From Triticum aestivum (Eukaryota; Streptophyta; Magnoliopsida; Poales; Poaceae): 64,000 nucleotides of DNA. Numbering within the stretch: position 1 is the stretch's first letter; every line of letters begins with the position of its first letter. Both the position numbers and the translations under genes were made by a program. This document shows, in pieces, positions 10,651-22,436 of the stretch. The DNA is taken from assembly GCF_018294505.1 (NCBI RefSeq), contig NC_057796.1, positions 191,688,239 through 191,752,238 on the forward strand, given 5' to 3'. The notes under the pieces were generated by a model. That model did no database searches. It was not told the origin of the DNA and worked only from the letters and a program-made list of their open reading frames with translations.

Positions 10651-13616
10651 GAGGAATATCGCCCTCGAGATTCGGGTTGGCTAGAAAATAGGTGAGAGTG
10701 GTCCTTCCGTAGATCTTCCTCTCGTTCCCAGGTGGCTTCGTCCTCGGTATGGTGACTCCACTGAACTTTGCAAAACTTGATAACCTTGCTGCGGGTGACT
10801 CGGCTGGCATACTCAAGAATCTTAACTGGTTTTTCCTCATAGGTCAAGTCACTATCCAACTGAATCGCTTCCAATGGCACCATATCTCTCAGTGGTATAT
10901 CAGCCATATCTGCGTGGCACTTCTTCAACTAGGAAACGTGAAATACATCATGAACTCCCGACAATCCTTCAGGCAATTCCAGCTTGTAGGCAACTTCTCC
11001 CATATGCTCCAAAACTTTGTATGGTCCTACAAAACGTTGCGCTATCTTTCCCATAACTCCAAAGCGCTTCACTCCTCGAAGTGGTGATACTCGTAGGTAA
11101 ACTCTATCTCCGACTTCGTAAACTGTCTCCTTGCGTTTAGAATCCGCATAACTCTTCTGCCTGGACTGGGCTACCTTGAGCCTATCGCGAATCAACTTCA
11201 CTTTCTGTTCGGACTCTTTAATCAAATCTGGTCCAAACAACTGGCGGTCTCCAACTTCGTCCCATAACAATGGTGTTCTACACCTCCTTCCGTATAAAGC
11301 TTCGAAAGGGGCCATCTTCAAACTGGTTTGATAACTATTGTTGTAAGATAATTCTGCATACGGCAAATTGTCGTCCCAACTAGATCCATAATCTAGCGCA
11401 CAAGCTCTCAGCATATCTTCCAAAATCTGATTGACTCTCTCGGTCTGTCCGTCTGTCTGTGGGTGAAAGGCTGTACTGAACTCTAGCCTGGTACCCAAAG
11501 TTTCATGTAACTGATTCCAAAACTTCGAAGTAAACTGGGTTCCTCTATCTGATACAATGGTCCTCGGAACTCCATGCAGACATACAATCCTAGTCATGTA
11601 TATCTTTGCCAACTTAGCACTGGTGTAAGTGGTCTTTACTGGGATGAAATGAGCTACCTTCGTCAAACGATCGACTACAACCCATATCGAGTCATAGCCT
11701 GAACGAGTCCTGGGCAATCCCATGATAAAATCCATGCCTAGTTTATCCCACTTCCATTCGGGTATCGGCAATGGCTGTAGCAATCCTGCTGGCTTCTGAT
11801 GCTCTGCCTTCACTCTCTGACATACATCACAAACTGCTCCATACTCCGCAATATCCTTCTTCATTCAGGTCCACTAGAAAGTATCCTTCAAATCCAAATA
11901 CATCTTGGTATTTCCTGGGTGAATCGAATAAGGAGAATCATGGGCCTCTTGCAAGATCAACTTCCTGATCTCCGAATCATTGGGCACATAAACACGGTCC
12001 TCAAACCATAAGGTATCGTGCTCATCCTCACGAAATCCCTTGGCTTTTCCTTTACTCATCCTTTTCTTTATTTCTGAAATCTCCTTGTCTGTCTTGTGAG
12101 CTTCCCTGATCCTTTCCATCAACGTAGACTGTATCTCCAACGTTGCTACATAGCCTCTCGGAACTATTTCCAAACGTAGTTCGTGAAGATCCTCGGCTAA
12201 CTTCTTGGGTAATTCTCCGATCATGAGTGTGTTGACATGACTTTTGCGGCTCAACGCATCAGCTACTACGTTAGCCTTCCCTGGGTGATAATGCAATCTC
12301 ATATCATAATCCTTAATGAGCTCCAACCATCTCCTTTGCCTGAGATTCAACTCCTTCTGCGTGAAAATGTACTTCAAACTCTTGTGATCTGTGTACACCT
12401 CACAGTGATTTCCGATGAGAAACTGTCTCCACGTCTTCAACGCATGTACTACGGCTGCTAACTCCAGATCATGCGTGGCATAATTCGTCTCATGGGGTTT
12501 AAGTTGTCGTGAAGCATATGAAACAACTCTTCCCTCCTGCATTAGCACTGCTCCAAGTCCTCGACGTGAAGCGTCGCAATATACTTCGTAATCCTTGCGT
12601 TGATCTGGCAGAATCAACACTGGTGATGTAACCAAACGTTTCTTCAACTCTTGGAAACTAGCTTCACATTCCTCAGTCCAATTGAACTTGGTGTCCTTCT
12701 TTAACAGCTCTGTCATGGGCTTAGAAATCCTCGAGAAATTCTCAATGAACCTCCGGTAGTATCCTGCAAGTCCAAGAAAACTCCGGATCTCTCCAACTGA
12801 TGTGGGTGATTCCCAATTTGTCACAGTGTCGACTTTGGCGGGGTCTACTGCTATTCCTTCTCCGGATATAACATGTCCGAGGAATCCAACTTCCTTCAAC
12901 CAAAACTCACATTTGCTGAACTTGGCGTATAACTAATGTTCTCTGAGCTTCTCAAGTACCAAACGCAAATGTTCCTTATGCTCCTCTTCATTCTTGGAGT
13001 AAACCAAAATGTCATCAATGAACACTACGACGAACTTATCCAAAAACTCCATAAACACTTTGTTCATCAGGTTCATGAAATAGGCAGGTGCGTTAGTCAG
13101 ACCAAATGACAGAACGGTATACTCGTACAGCCCATACCTGGTGGTAAAAGTCGTCTTAGGTATATCCTGCTCTCGAATCTTCAACTGATGGTATCCTGAT
13201 TGTAGATCGATCTTGGAAAATACCTTAGCTCCTTGTAATCGGTCAAACAGATCATTGATCATCGGCAGTGGGTACTTATTTTTGATGGTCACTTCATTCA
13301 ATCCACGATAATCAACAACCATCCTCAACGATCCATCTTTCTTCTCCACTAGAAGTACGGGTGATCCCCAAGGTGAAGAACTTGGGCGAATATAGCCTTT
13401 ATCCAGTAACTCCTTAATCTGGTTCTTAATCTCCTCCAAATCTTTTGCGGGCATTCTGTACGGTCTCTTAGATATTGGCCCCGTGCTTGGCAAAAGCTCA
13501 ATCAAAAACTCAATGTCTCTATCCGGTGGCATGCCTGGCAACTCTTCTGGAAATACATCCGGGTAATCCTTCACCACTGGTACTTCCTCCTGTACAACTC
13601 CTGATAAGGAATTCAC
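10647..13616 (-). pseudogene. pol: Element A pol: RT, RNase H, integrase, chromodomain
   Basis: One continuous minus-strand frame follows directly from gag-protease. In order I see RT (the YxDD-box variant [10 protein letters not shown] near 13000), RNase H ([12 protein letters not shown] near 12560; [17 protein letters not shown] near 12250), the integrase HHCC finger ([13 protein letters not shown], then CDVCQRVKAEH across 11800-11920), the DDE core (MDFIMGLPR; SDRGTQFTSKFW; FHPQTDGQTERVNQ, 11440-11750) and a chromodomain (VQWSHHTEDEATWERE near 10720-10790). Four internal stops break it: TAG 12933-12935, TAG 11874-11876, TGA 11865-11867 and TAG 10929-10931. No frameshift is needed, so decay was by point mutation only. 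Function would be reverse transcription and integration of the element; it cannot act as it stands. Confidence 0.93.
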
Positions 13617-15038
13617 CTAAGTCCTCTTCTGCATATGCCGGGATACATACTTAATCCTTCTTCCTTCTGGGGTGGTAAGCAAAATTGACTTACTGGCGCA
13701 CTCAATGATCCCTCCATACTTCGATAACCAATCCATGCCTAATATCACATCCAATCCTTGCGATTCCAGTACTATTAGGTCCGAGGGAAACACGTAGTTA
13801 CCAATCCTTAATGGTAACCGATCACACCATAAACTAGCCATATACTCTGCTCCTGGCAAGGTTACTAACATGGGTGACCTAAGGGCTTGGGTTAGTAGTT
13901 TATACTTATCCACAAATCCCCTTGATATGTATGAATGCGATGCACCAGTATCAAAAAGAACGAGTGCAGTAAATGACTTAACCAAAAACTTACCTATTAC
14001 TGCATCTGGCTGAGCTTCAACCTCCTCCTCGCTAACGTGGTTCACATGTCCTTTGTTGAAAGGGTTCGGCTTCTTCCCAGAGCTTCCATTGCCATTTCCA
14101 TTCTGGGCTTCAGGACATTCATTGGCATAATGTCCAGTCTTCTGACAATTAAAGCAAGTGACTTGGCTCAGGTCTCTCTTAGCTGGGGTTGAAGGGTTGG
14201 GACGATTCTGGCCGTTGCTTCCTCCATTCCCATTACCATTCTTGGGGCCATTATGGTTGTGCGAACCTTCTCCATGGGTATGCTGAAATGGTCCTCCCGA
14301 TTTCGAGGTAAAACGTGGCTTCTGCTGAGCTCCAGAATTGTACTTCCCTTGTCCATACTTCCTTTTACGATTTTCAATCTGCTGCTGCTTCCCTTCAATC
14401 ATGAGAGCTCTATCTACCAACTCCTGGTAGTTGTTGAAGGTTGCTACCATCAACTGCATGCTCAGCTCATCATTCAGTCCTTCTAGAAACTTCTCCTGCT
14501 TGGCTGCATCTGTTGCAACGTCATCTGGAGCATAACGTGCTAACTTACTAAAGTCCTCCACATACTGGCCTACTGTGCGTCCTCCTTGGCGTAGGTTGCG
14601 AAACTCACGCTTCTTCATAGCCATAGCTCCTGCTGAAACATGTGCAGTACGGAAAGCTTGCTGAAACTGGTCCCATGTGACAGTGTCAATAGGGTGTGTG
14701 GCTGTGTAATTCTCCCACCATGATGTTGCGGGTCCATCAAGCTGATGTGTGGCAAAACGCACTCTCTCCGCATCTATGCATCCTGCAGTGGTCAACTCCC
14801 TTCCAACTTTGTGGAGCCAATCATCTGCAACAATCGGCTCGGTGCTGCTGGAAAACACCGGCGGATTTAGCCTCAAGAAACGGGCTAAGTGATTAACAGG
14901 TGGTGGTGGTGGGTTGTTATTGTTGTTGTTGTTGTTGCCTTGGTTCTGTACTAACACTTGCATCAGGGCATTCTGCTACTGAATCAACTGAGTGATCTCC
15001 GGTGGGAAAACAAATCCGGTGTCGCGTCTCGGAGGCAT
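13617..15038 (-). pseudogene. gag: Element A gag and protease
   Basis: The frame starts at the ATG at 15036-15038 (MPPRRDTG...); an in-frame ATG three codons upstream (15045-15047) is an alternative. A TAG at 14976-14978 near codon 21 interrupts it, then it is open to TAG 13617-13619. There is an Asn/Pro-rich linker (14880-14940), the gag domain with WW and RNLRQG motifs, a CCHC zinc knuckle CFNCQKTGHYANEC (14110-14160), and the aspartic protease with active-site DTGAS (near 13945) and the ILGMDWL motif (near 13740). Gag forms the particle and the protease processes the polyprotein. The two stops fit CAG to TAG changes. It is in frame with the pol segment downstream, as in single-frame chromoviruses. 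Confidence 0.93.
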
Positions 15039-15047
15039 CTGATACAT

Positions 15048-15238
15048 TTAGAAAAGATGAGAATTTAGAATAGAATGAGGTCTAGAGAGAAAACACTACC
15101 CATATGCTCATGAGACAAACACAATCAATATCACTCAATCAATTCAAACAAGGCATACAATCGATCTAACTATCGTTACAAAGTGCTTGGACTATACTAT
15201 ATACATGGGGGAATACTACTACTGATTATGGTGGTCTA
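15048..15238 (-). other. Spacer between leader ORF and gag
   Basis: About 190 bases that separate the leader ORF from gag. No ORF, promoter or repeat is evident. Confidence 0.6.
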
Positions 15239-15966
15239 CTAGAAATTTTGATCGGTCGAAGACTCCATGATATCTGCTCCAGCTTCATCAACAAAATCAT
15301 CTTCACTGGGGTCTGAGTCGGTGTCTTCGATGATGATGTAGTTATCCGGGCAAGTGCAATCATCATCTCCTCCTGGTGCTGGGTCTCCCATGAATACTCC
15401 GATCTTCTTTATCAGGTCACCATTCTTCTCCAGCAGTGCGACGATTTCCTCCATATAATCCTCGCGTGTAGCCTTGAGTTCTTCCTCCAACTCCGTGATC
15501 TTAGTCAATGCCTTCTTCAGATCTATCATGTCTCCGCACATCTGGTTCTCCTGACGACGAATGTGTTGGTTTTGCTCCTGGATGAAAGCTGCAATTGATC
15601 CATCCTTCTTGGTGCTGATCATCTCCCATTGCTCATCTCGGCATCCAAAATCTGATAAATAGTATCCTTAAGCTCCCTATGGTAGACTTCTCCAATGCGT
15701 CCCATAGTGATGTGGACTGCCATGCTCTTCCCTAAACTCCAGGTTGGTGCATCAAAGGAAAACTCTATAGGCTCAGTGAATGGTGTAAACGTCCTTCCTG
15801 GAACTTGAACTTGAATCTTCCAGCGCTCCTCTTCTGGTAGTGTGGCGTTCTAGGTCCCGGTAAAGCTTGGTATTCCGATGTTCAGGTACTTAGTGACTTC
15901 CTTCAAGTGTCATCCAAAAGGTGTATCTTCATCCGGTTGCATGAACTTGTTCCTTGCATCCGCCAT
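15239..15966 (-). pseudogene. Extra ORF upstream of gag in element A
   Basis: Between the primer site and gag there is a second, separate coding frame on the same strand, ATG at 15964-15966, ending at the stop at 15239. About 240 codons can be followed. Two stops interrupt the first half (TGA 15910-15912, TAG 15850-15852), and a one-base loss near 15635 puts the second half in another frame. The second half (15239-15622) is open. It has a predicted coiled coil with heptads such as LKKALTKITELEEEL and an acidic C-terminus rich in D and E. I recognise no catalytic domain. It could be a leader protein of this family or a captured sequence. The decay pattern (C-to-T-type stops) matches gag-pol, so it was probably once coding. 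Confidence 0.6.
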
Positions 15967-16061
15967 TCCTAAAAGAGTAGAAAGTGGAGAGGAGTCAGAA
16001 ATGAGAAGAGAGTAGTGTTCTAGGGTTTAAGCATAGTGGTCGTGTCCTACAGTCAGCGTGT

Positions 16062-16073
16062 GCTCTGATTCCA
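16062..16073 (-). promoter_or_regulatory. Primer binding site of element A (tRNA-Met type)
   Basis: The minus strand reads TGGAATCAGAGC four bases after the 5' LTR. It differs at one base from the usual plant initiator-tRNA-Met primer site TGGTATCAGAGC. It fixes the right-hand LTR as the 5' LTR. Confidence 0.82.
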
Positions 16074-16077
16074 CCTT

Positions 16078-18762
16078 TGTAGCGACCAGACCTCAAACAG
16101 TCTGATGTACCGTGCACCAGTGTCATCCCTGGATCAGTAATGCTGACACGCACAGTACTTGGAGGATTTATAACAGAGTAGCAATCACACACTTATTACA
16201 ACGAGTATCTCAAGAGAGAAATAAGTATGACAAATATGGCTTAAGGCCATCTAAAACGATAACAGCAGAAGACTTGGAAGATAAGTGAGTCCATCAACTC
16301 CAACGGCATCACTGAGTATAAGACCACGACCTAAGGCACCTTACTCGTCGTCTGAAAAGTCTGCAACATGAAACGTTGCAGCCCGAAAACGGGTCAGCAC
16401 ATGGAATATGCTGGCAAAATAACACATGGAGAGTAATCGACAGAATAATGCTATACTACATGCATATATGGCTGGTGTTAAGCTCTATGGTTACAGTTTT
16501 TGCAAAAAGCCAATTTTTCCCTACTGCAAAGGAATAAATTTTATTTAACTATCATGGTGGTTGTTAAACATTGAGATGGTTGACAGCATCTCAATCCCAA
16601 TTAAGTATCATCATTAACCCAACATAAAGTAACATGATGAGATTCACATGATAATCCAAGTACTTGATACTCAAGATGTCCATAACCGGGGACACGGCTA
16701 ACCATGATTAGTTTATACACTCTGCAGAGGTTTGTGCTCTTTTCCCCACAAGACTTGATCTCCTCCATTGGGATTCTCGCACTTCATGGTGTTTGAGAAA
16801 CGGATGACCGAGACACAGTCTTTCAGAAGCGTTAACTTTCTACTCCGGGTAGACAGTACCACCTACATCCCCTACATCTGCTAGTCTACCTCTTCAAGAG
16901 CTCACACAACCTACTCAACTATGCTAGAGCCCATAATAGCTTGCGGCTGCACACGGAAGTTTCTAGCATGAATAATCTCATGATCCCTTTGAGCCTGGGT
17001 GGCGGTCCAAAGAAAAACAGGCAATCCTGGAATACCCAGGTACCTCAATCCACCCAGATGTGTGTTCAAGTTGCCACCTTAAGTTGAACCATTAATTAAC
17101 AATCTCACATCTGTCATAAATACTCTCAAACCCAATCCACGTCTACGAGCATAGCATAGCAGCATAAGCATAACATAGAAGTAACTCCGAAGGGTTTGAT
17201 AATAAACAGGGCAATAGGTACTACCTCATCTACTTCCCAATACCCACAATTTAATTAGATCCTAATAATGCAATGTTTGAGGATTGGTCTAATGCAATAA
17301 AACTGGGTAGTAAAAGAGGTATGATCAAAGTGTTACTTGCCTTGCTGATGATCCGTGAAACTTAGAGATTCGAAGTAGCAAGCGGCGCACTCCGGATACT
17401 CTATCGCAAACAAACAAGCATACAATAAGCACTCATCTAATGCACAGGTAAACTCAAGTAAAAGATCTAACTAGAAAGTTCAACTTAAGAACTCTGGTTT
17501 GCAAAAAGAATCAAATCGAACGAAGCAACGCAAGTCAAACGGCAAAAGAAACAGGCTTCGTTTACTAATCTGGATCTAAGTCAAATTTTACAGTAGCAAA
17601 AACTTATTTGAGTTGGTTAAAAGGAAAGAGAATTTCGGGACGAAACTCTAGGCGCTTGAATCGCTTGATTCCGGTAAACGACGAAAAGTTAAACTAAAAC
17701 GAAAAACAGATCAGAAATCGCGATCTGGAATAATCGCGAATAATCCGACGAAAAAGAAAACTGACGAACAGTTAATCGAACGGACGTTCGTTAACAGCAA
17801 CTAAACGGTGAACACGTTCGTTAAAACGAACGGACCGGCGAAACTTCACTAACTAACTAAACCAAAGAAAAAAAAACCGAAACGGTTTAAAAAAACCGGA
17901 CTCGGCGGCGGCGGCTTCGGTTACCTCCGGCGAGGTTACTCCGGCGGGCGGGACGGGCTCCGGCGGGGCTTCGGGGGTGCGGCGGGGTGCGGGGAGGCGG
18001 CGAGGGGCGACGGGCGGCGGCGTTCGGCGTCTCCGGCGTCGGCGGCTTTGGGCTCCAGCGTCGGGCGGCTCCGGCGGTCTTCGGTCGGGGTGAGGGAAGC
18101 GGCGGGGTGCGGGGTATATATAGGGGGGGCTGCCGTGGGGGAGGGGGCAAGGCGGCTGGAGGTGGCGTCGATCGGGACTCGGGCGGCGGCGCGGACGTCT
18201 CCAGCTCGGAGACGACGGGCAGCTAGGCTGGGCCGCTCGGCTGGGCTTCGGCCCAGTCGGCGCTCGCGGGATTTTTTTTAATAATTCCGCCGAACCTAAA
18301 AAATCCTAGAAAAATAAATAAAAATCTAAAAATGCCAAAATAAATTTTCACCGTCTAATTAAAATAATTAGAACGAGATGAACATTTTCTTGGTCCAAAA
18401 ATGCAGTTTTGAAAATGTGAAATTTTTGTAATGCAAATAAAATTGCAAATAAAATCCGAATAAAATCAAATATTTGATTTTAATATTTTCCTCCAATATT
18501 TCAATTATTTCGGAGAAGTCATATTTTCTCCTCTCATTTATTTTAATATGAAATATTTTCCAGAGAGAAAAATAATTAAAACCAAAATCCTCGTTTCATT
18601 ATTTGATAAAAAATCAAATATGAAAACCGGGAAAATCCCCAACTCTCTCCTAGGGTCCTTGAGTTGCTTAGGATTTCGAGGATTTGCCAAAATGCAATAA
18701 AATATGCTATGCAATGATGATCTAATGTATAACATTCCAAATTGAAAATTTGGGATGTTACA
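16078..18762 (-). repeat. Element A 5' LTR (2685 bp)
   Basis: Begins TGTAGCGACCAG and ends GGGATGTTACA on the plus strand. It pairs with 7898-10635. It lacks the A/T-rich insertion seen at 9710-9755 and has a short tandem gain of GCAAATAAAAT near 18430. CTGGT follows directly at 18763. Confidence 0.93.
18115..18122 (-). promoter_or_regulatory. TATA box in 5' LTR of element A
   Basis: TATATATA in the same GC-rich setting as 10004-10011. As part of the 5' LTR this is the expected start region for the genomic transcript, which would run leftward. Confidence 0.6.
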
Positions 18763-18767
18763 CTGGT

Positions 18768-19348
18768 GAACTGAGTGCACACCTTCTCTCTAGCAAGCAA
18801 GCATTTTGAAGTGAAAAGAGCAAAGTAGTGACCAACAGGAAAATGCAATCCACCAGCAGCTATAGCTGACACCCCTCTCGCATTTCGCACTGTCAAGGTG
18901 CGATAAAAGGCCTCAAACTCAGCCGGCTTAGGCTCGCTAAGCTCCCATCAGAAGGGATCATGCATATGTTACAAAATTCAGTAAGTGGTATCTGATGGTT
19001 TTCAGCATATAAATCAAAACTCACTTCAGGAGGATTATACCTAGGAAGGAAAGTAAAATTTTGAAAAAAGATGTTTGTGAGGATTTGATGCTGTTCACAC
19101 TCATCTGCGATGAAGTCGGTGAGGCCGGCATTAGCAGCATATTGTGTGAACTCCTGCAGGATTCCAGCCTCTTCCATGAACTGGGTATGCAGCCATTCGC
19201 ACGGTTGTACCTCCGCCAACCTCCAAGGATGGAGATCACTGTCAGATGACTCCCCAATAACACCCTTGGAGTTCTTCTTAGAAGCAAACTTCCTAAAGAT
19301 ATTCATCTTCCTCCTATGAACAAAAAGTCTGAAATTTTTAGTCCACAA
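18768..19348 (-). pseudogene. Host element ORF2, N-terminal part
   Basis: The N-terminal part of the ORF whose end is at 7480-7892. From the upstream Met near 19310 it reads through stretches such as NIFRKFASKKNSKG, AEVQPCEWLHTQF and FLPRYNPPEVSFDLYAE. A small deletion near 18940 shifts the frame (stop at 18893). In the shifted frame it continues with a FALFTSKCLLA stretch up to the insertion point, where element A cuts it. Its function is unknown to me. It lies ~740 bases downstream of the protease, where a complete element would have RT to integrase. Confidence 0.7.
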
Positions 19349-20083
19349 ATTTTTCTCAACAACACTTCACAAAATTGATAGCAACTACTCATAGGGATAC
19401 ATAGAGGCCATAGCAAGCATTCAAACTACTAAGAACTCTAAGAATTTAACATGCAAGCTCATCTACAGCAGCACCAAGAGTAGCTAATTATTGAAAATAT
19501 AAACCATTAAAACAAAAACTAATTGGACAAACGGTGGAGTCACATACCAAGCAACAATCCCCCGAAACAGTTTCGGAAATGGAGCTTCGATCAAAGAGAT
19601 CAAAATCCGCGGGTTTGAGAGCAAGAACACGGGAGAGAGAGCAATGGACATTTTTTTCTGGAGGTAAGTGATGAAGTGGTATGAAGAGATAAGTGAGGGA
19701 GCCCACGTGGGGACCACAACCCACCAGGGCGCGCCTGGGGGTCCTGGCGCGCCCAAGTGGGTTGTGCCCACCTGGTGCACCTCCCTCTGATATTATTTGC
19801 ACCAGAAATTCAGAAATATTCAGAAAAAATCGTATTAAATTATCAGAGCATTCTGAGAACTTTTATTTTTGGGTCATTTTTTGGAAATTCAGAAAATAGA
19901 CAAAACATGGCATTTTATTTTATTTAACTAATAAAAACAGAAAACAAAGGACATGGACATAAGGTAGTGCTTACTAAATTCATCAAGTTCATACCTCTCA
20001 AAAATGGTTCATTAATAAGGTTGATCAAGTCTTATTAACAACCACTTTCGATTAGCACAAAACCGAAGAACTTTCATAAATCA
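19349..20083 (-). mobile_element. Host element spacer between protease and ORF2
   Basis: No RT, RNase H or integrase sequence is present. The stretch is AT-rich and non-coding, with a GC-rich island near 19700-19790 containing the inverted motif GGGCGCGCCTGGGGG/CCTGGCGCGCCC. The missing pol makes the host element non-autonomous. Confidence 0.6.
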
Positions 20084-20785
20084 CTAAGTTACCTCAATGG
20101 GGATATGAATGTCCCCAACAATAAGCATTTCATATTTCTTTTTGAAAGTAGGTAGAGGTATTTGAAAACTTCCAATAGTGATTGTCGGAGATTTTTCAAT
20201 CACATTAATACCATTCACTTGGAATTGTTTCTTCGGAAAGTGCACCGTATGCTCATTACCATTGATATGAAAAGTGACCTTGCTTTTTTTGCAATCAATA
20301 ACAGCCCCTGCAGTATTCAAGAAGGGTCTACCAAGGATAATCGACATGTTGTCGTCTGGGGCATCTCAAGTATAACAAAGTCAGTCAAGATAGTAACATT
20401 AGCAACAATAACGGGCACATCCTCACAGATACCGATAGGTATGGCAGTTGATTTGTCAGCCATTTGCAAAGATATTTTGGTAAGTGTGAGTTTATTCAAA
20501 TCAAGTCTTTTATATAAAGAGAAAGGCATAACACTAACACCAGCTCCTAGCACACAAAGCAGTTTTCACATAATTCTTTTTGATGGAGCAAGGTATAGTT
20601 GGTATTCCCGGATCTCCAAGTGTTTTAGGTACTCCATCTTTAAAAGTATAATTAGCAACCATAGTGGAGATTTCAGCTTCTGGTATTTTTCTTTTAATAG
20701 TGATGATGTCTTTCATGTACTTTGCATAAGGAGGCATTTTCAAGATATCAGTCAAGCGAGTACGCAAAAAGACTAGCCTCAACAT
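20084..20785 (-). pseudogene. Host element protease region
   Basis: Retroviral-type aspartic protease of the Athila-like host, now split over three overlapping frames (20534-20785, 20317-20553, 20084-20347). I see the region before the active site (LTDILKMPPYAKYMKDI), the active-site remnant GAGVSVMP (the usual DLGAGVSVMP has lost bases at the frameshift), the QMADKSTAIPIG stretch, and the ILGRPFLNTAGAVIDC motif. At least two small deletions, near 20540 and 20350, break the frame. The frame closes with a stop at 20084 without continuing into RT. Confidence 0.82.
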
Positions 20786-21361
20786 TTAAGCAAAGCGTTC
20801 AAATTCTTCATCATCATTCTTTTTAGTTGACTTGGGTGGAAAAGGCATAGGTTTTTGAACCCACGGTTCTCTTTCTTTACCGTGTTTTCTAGCCACAAAG
20901 TCTCTTTTATCATATCTTTTATTCTTAGGTTGTGGGTTATCAAGATCAACAGGTGGTTCTATCTCAACATCATTATCTGGTTCTTTATTATTTGTGTGAG
21001 TGTCTTCATGAACCTCATCATTATCTTTGTCATTATCACTAGGTGAGTGTTCATTACCAGATTGAGTTTCAACATCAGAGATAGAAGTTGCATTATCATT
21101 ATCAGGAGGTTTTTCTATTTCAGGTTCACTAGAAGCATGCAAAGTCCTATCATTTTTCTTCTTCTTTTTCTTTCTAGAAGTACTAGGTGCATCAGTGTTA
21201 ACTCTTTGTGAATCTTGTTCAATTCTTTTTGGGTGTCCCTCAGGATAAAGTGGTTCCTGAGTCATTTTACCTCCTCTAGTTGCAACTCTAACAACAAAGT
21301 CATGTATATTATTATTCATTTCATCAATCAACTCTCTTTGAGATTTAGCAACTTGTTCTTA
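20786..21361 (-). pseudogene. Host element gag C-terminal linker
   Basis: A hydrophilic, low-complexity stretch between gag and protease, with a lysine run KKKKKK, D/N/E-rich segments and a PMPFPPKSTKK motif. It is typical of the gag-protease linker in Athila-type elements. TAA stops lie at 21359-21361 and at its end (20786). Gag carries a one-base deletion near 21525 that shifts its frame into this one. Confidence 0.7.
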
Positions 21362-21471
21362 CTGAGTTTGAACCATAGAAGCGTGTTTTCCAACACCTCT
21401 AACATCATTTGAAATTCTAAATAACAATTCACTCAAGCGAGCAATCATATCAGAATTGTATTTCAATTGTT

Positions 21472-22411
21472 TCATAACATTTGCATTGAAGTGATCTTCT
21501 TTTCTAATGTAGTTTTCAAACTCATAAAGGCATTGGCTAGGATCATTTTGTGAGGATCGTCATTATCATTGAACTTCATTAAAGATTTTACCTCTACCAC
21601 CTTAGGTAGTGGTGGTGTATCAAGCCCATGTATTTCTTCAATAGGAGGTAAATTTATAACATCCTCAGCTTTAATACCTTTTTCCTTCATAGATTTCCTT
21701 GCCTCTTGCATATCTTCAGGACTGGGATATAATATACCCCTCTTCTTCAGAGTGGGTTTAGGCGGTGGTTCAGGAAGAGTCCAATCATCATAATTTTTTA
21801 ATATATTATTCAATAATTCTTTAGCTTGCCCAACAGTTCGTTCCCTGAAAACACAACCAGCACAACTATGTAGGAAGTCCCTAGAAGCATCGGTTAGTCC
21901 ATTATAGAAGATATCAAGTATTTCATTTTTCTTAAGAGGATGATTAGGCAAAGCATTAAGTAACTGGCAAAGCCTCCCCCAAGCTTGTGGGAGACTCTCT
22001 TCTTTAGTTTGCACAAAGTTATATATTTCCTGTAAAGCAGCTTGTTTCTTATGAGCAGGGAAATATTTTTCAGAGAAGTAATAAATCATATACTGGGGAC
22101 TACGCACACAACCAGGAGCAAGAGTATTGTACCAAGCTTTAGCATCACCCTTTAATGAGAACGGAAATAATTTGAGAATAAAGTAATAGCGAGTTTTCTC
22201 ATCATGAGTAAAAAGGGTGGCTATTTCATTCAACTTAGTAAGATGTGCCACAACAGTTTCAATTTCATAACCATGGAAAGGATCAGATTCAACCAAAGTA
22301 ATTAACTCTGGGTCAACAGAGAATTCATAATCCTTATCATCAATAAAGATAGGTGAAGTGGCAAACTTAGGATCATATTTCATTCTAGCATTCAGAGATT
22401 TTTCTTTATAC
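21472..22411 (-). pseudogene. gag: Host element gag, main domain (3' of CACTA insertion)
   Basis: Retrotransposon gag of the Athila lineage. It reads ...FHGYEIETVVAHLTKL, FSLKGDAKAWYNTL and FSEKYFPAHKKQAALQ, the usual core that builds the particle. The frame enters at 22411 from the CACTA insertion point, although the first Met left in this piece is at 22383. The missing upstream codons are at 63935-64000 beyond the CACTA element; with one TAC copy removed the codons join in frame. A one-base deletion near 21525 ends this frame at 21472. CHG-type stops are not prominent here; small indels dominate. Confidence 0.85.
22409..22411. other. TSD TAC, left copy, of the CACTA element
   Basis: TAC precedes CACTACAAAA. 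The matching TAC is at 63935-63937. Three-base duplications are the rule for CACTA transposons. Confidence 0.93.
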
Positions 22412-22436
22412 CACTACAAAAAAAGACACATCCGTG
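22412..22436 (+). repeat. CACTA left terminal inverted repeat
   Basis: CACTACAAAAAAAGACACATCCGT and one further base. It matches the inverse of 63910-63934 except at two positions. The next ~150 bases carry TGTCAT/ATGACA motifs that also occur inside the right end. Confidence 0.92.

Larger units (their letters stand above)
7898..18762 (-). mobile_element. Complete Ty3/gypsy chromovirus-type element A (10,865 bp)
   Basis: A structurally complete LTR retrotransposon on the minus strand. It has two ~2.7-kb LTRs with TG...CA ends, a 5-bp TSD (CTGGT), a tRNA-Met-type primer site next to the right-hand (5') LTR, a purine-rich tract next to the left-hand (3') LTR, and a gag-pol frame in the order gag, protease, RT, RNase H, integrase, chromodomain. 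The pol order and C-terminal chromodomain place it with the chromoviruses, probably Tekay/Del-like. An extra ORF lies between the primer site and gag. The LTRs are very similar by eye apart from short indels, so the insertion is relatively young, yet gag-pol carries at least six in-frame stops. It lies inside host ORF2. Confidence 0.93.

Noticed and set aside
7480..19348. Host ORF2 as an envelope gene
   Set aside because: It is in the env position, but I see no signal peptide, transmembrane span or cleavage site.
19349..20083. Possible remnant of reverse transcriptase
   Set aside because: No RT, RNase H or integrase motif in any frame of either strand.
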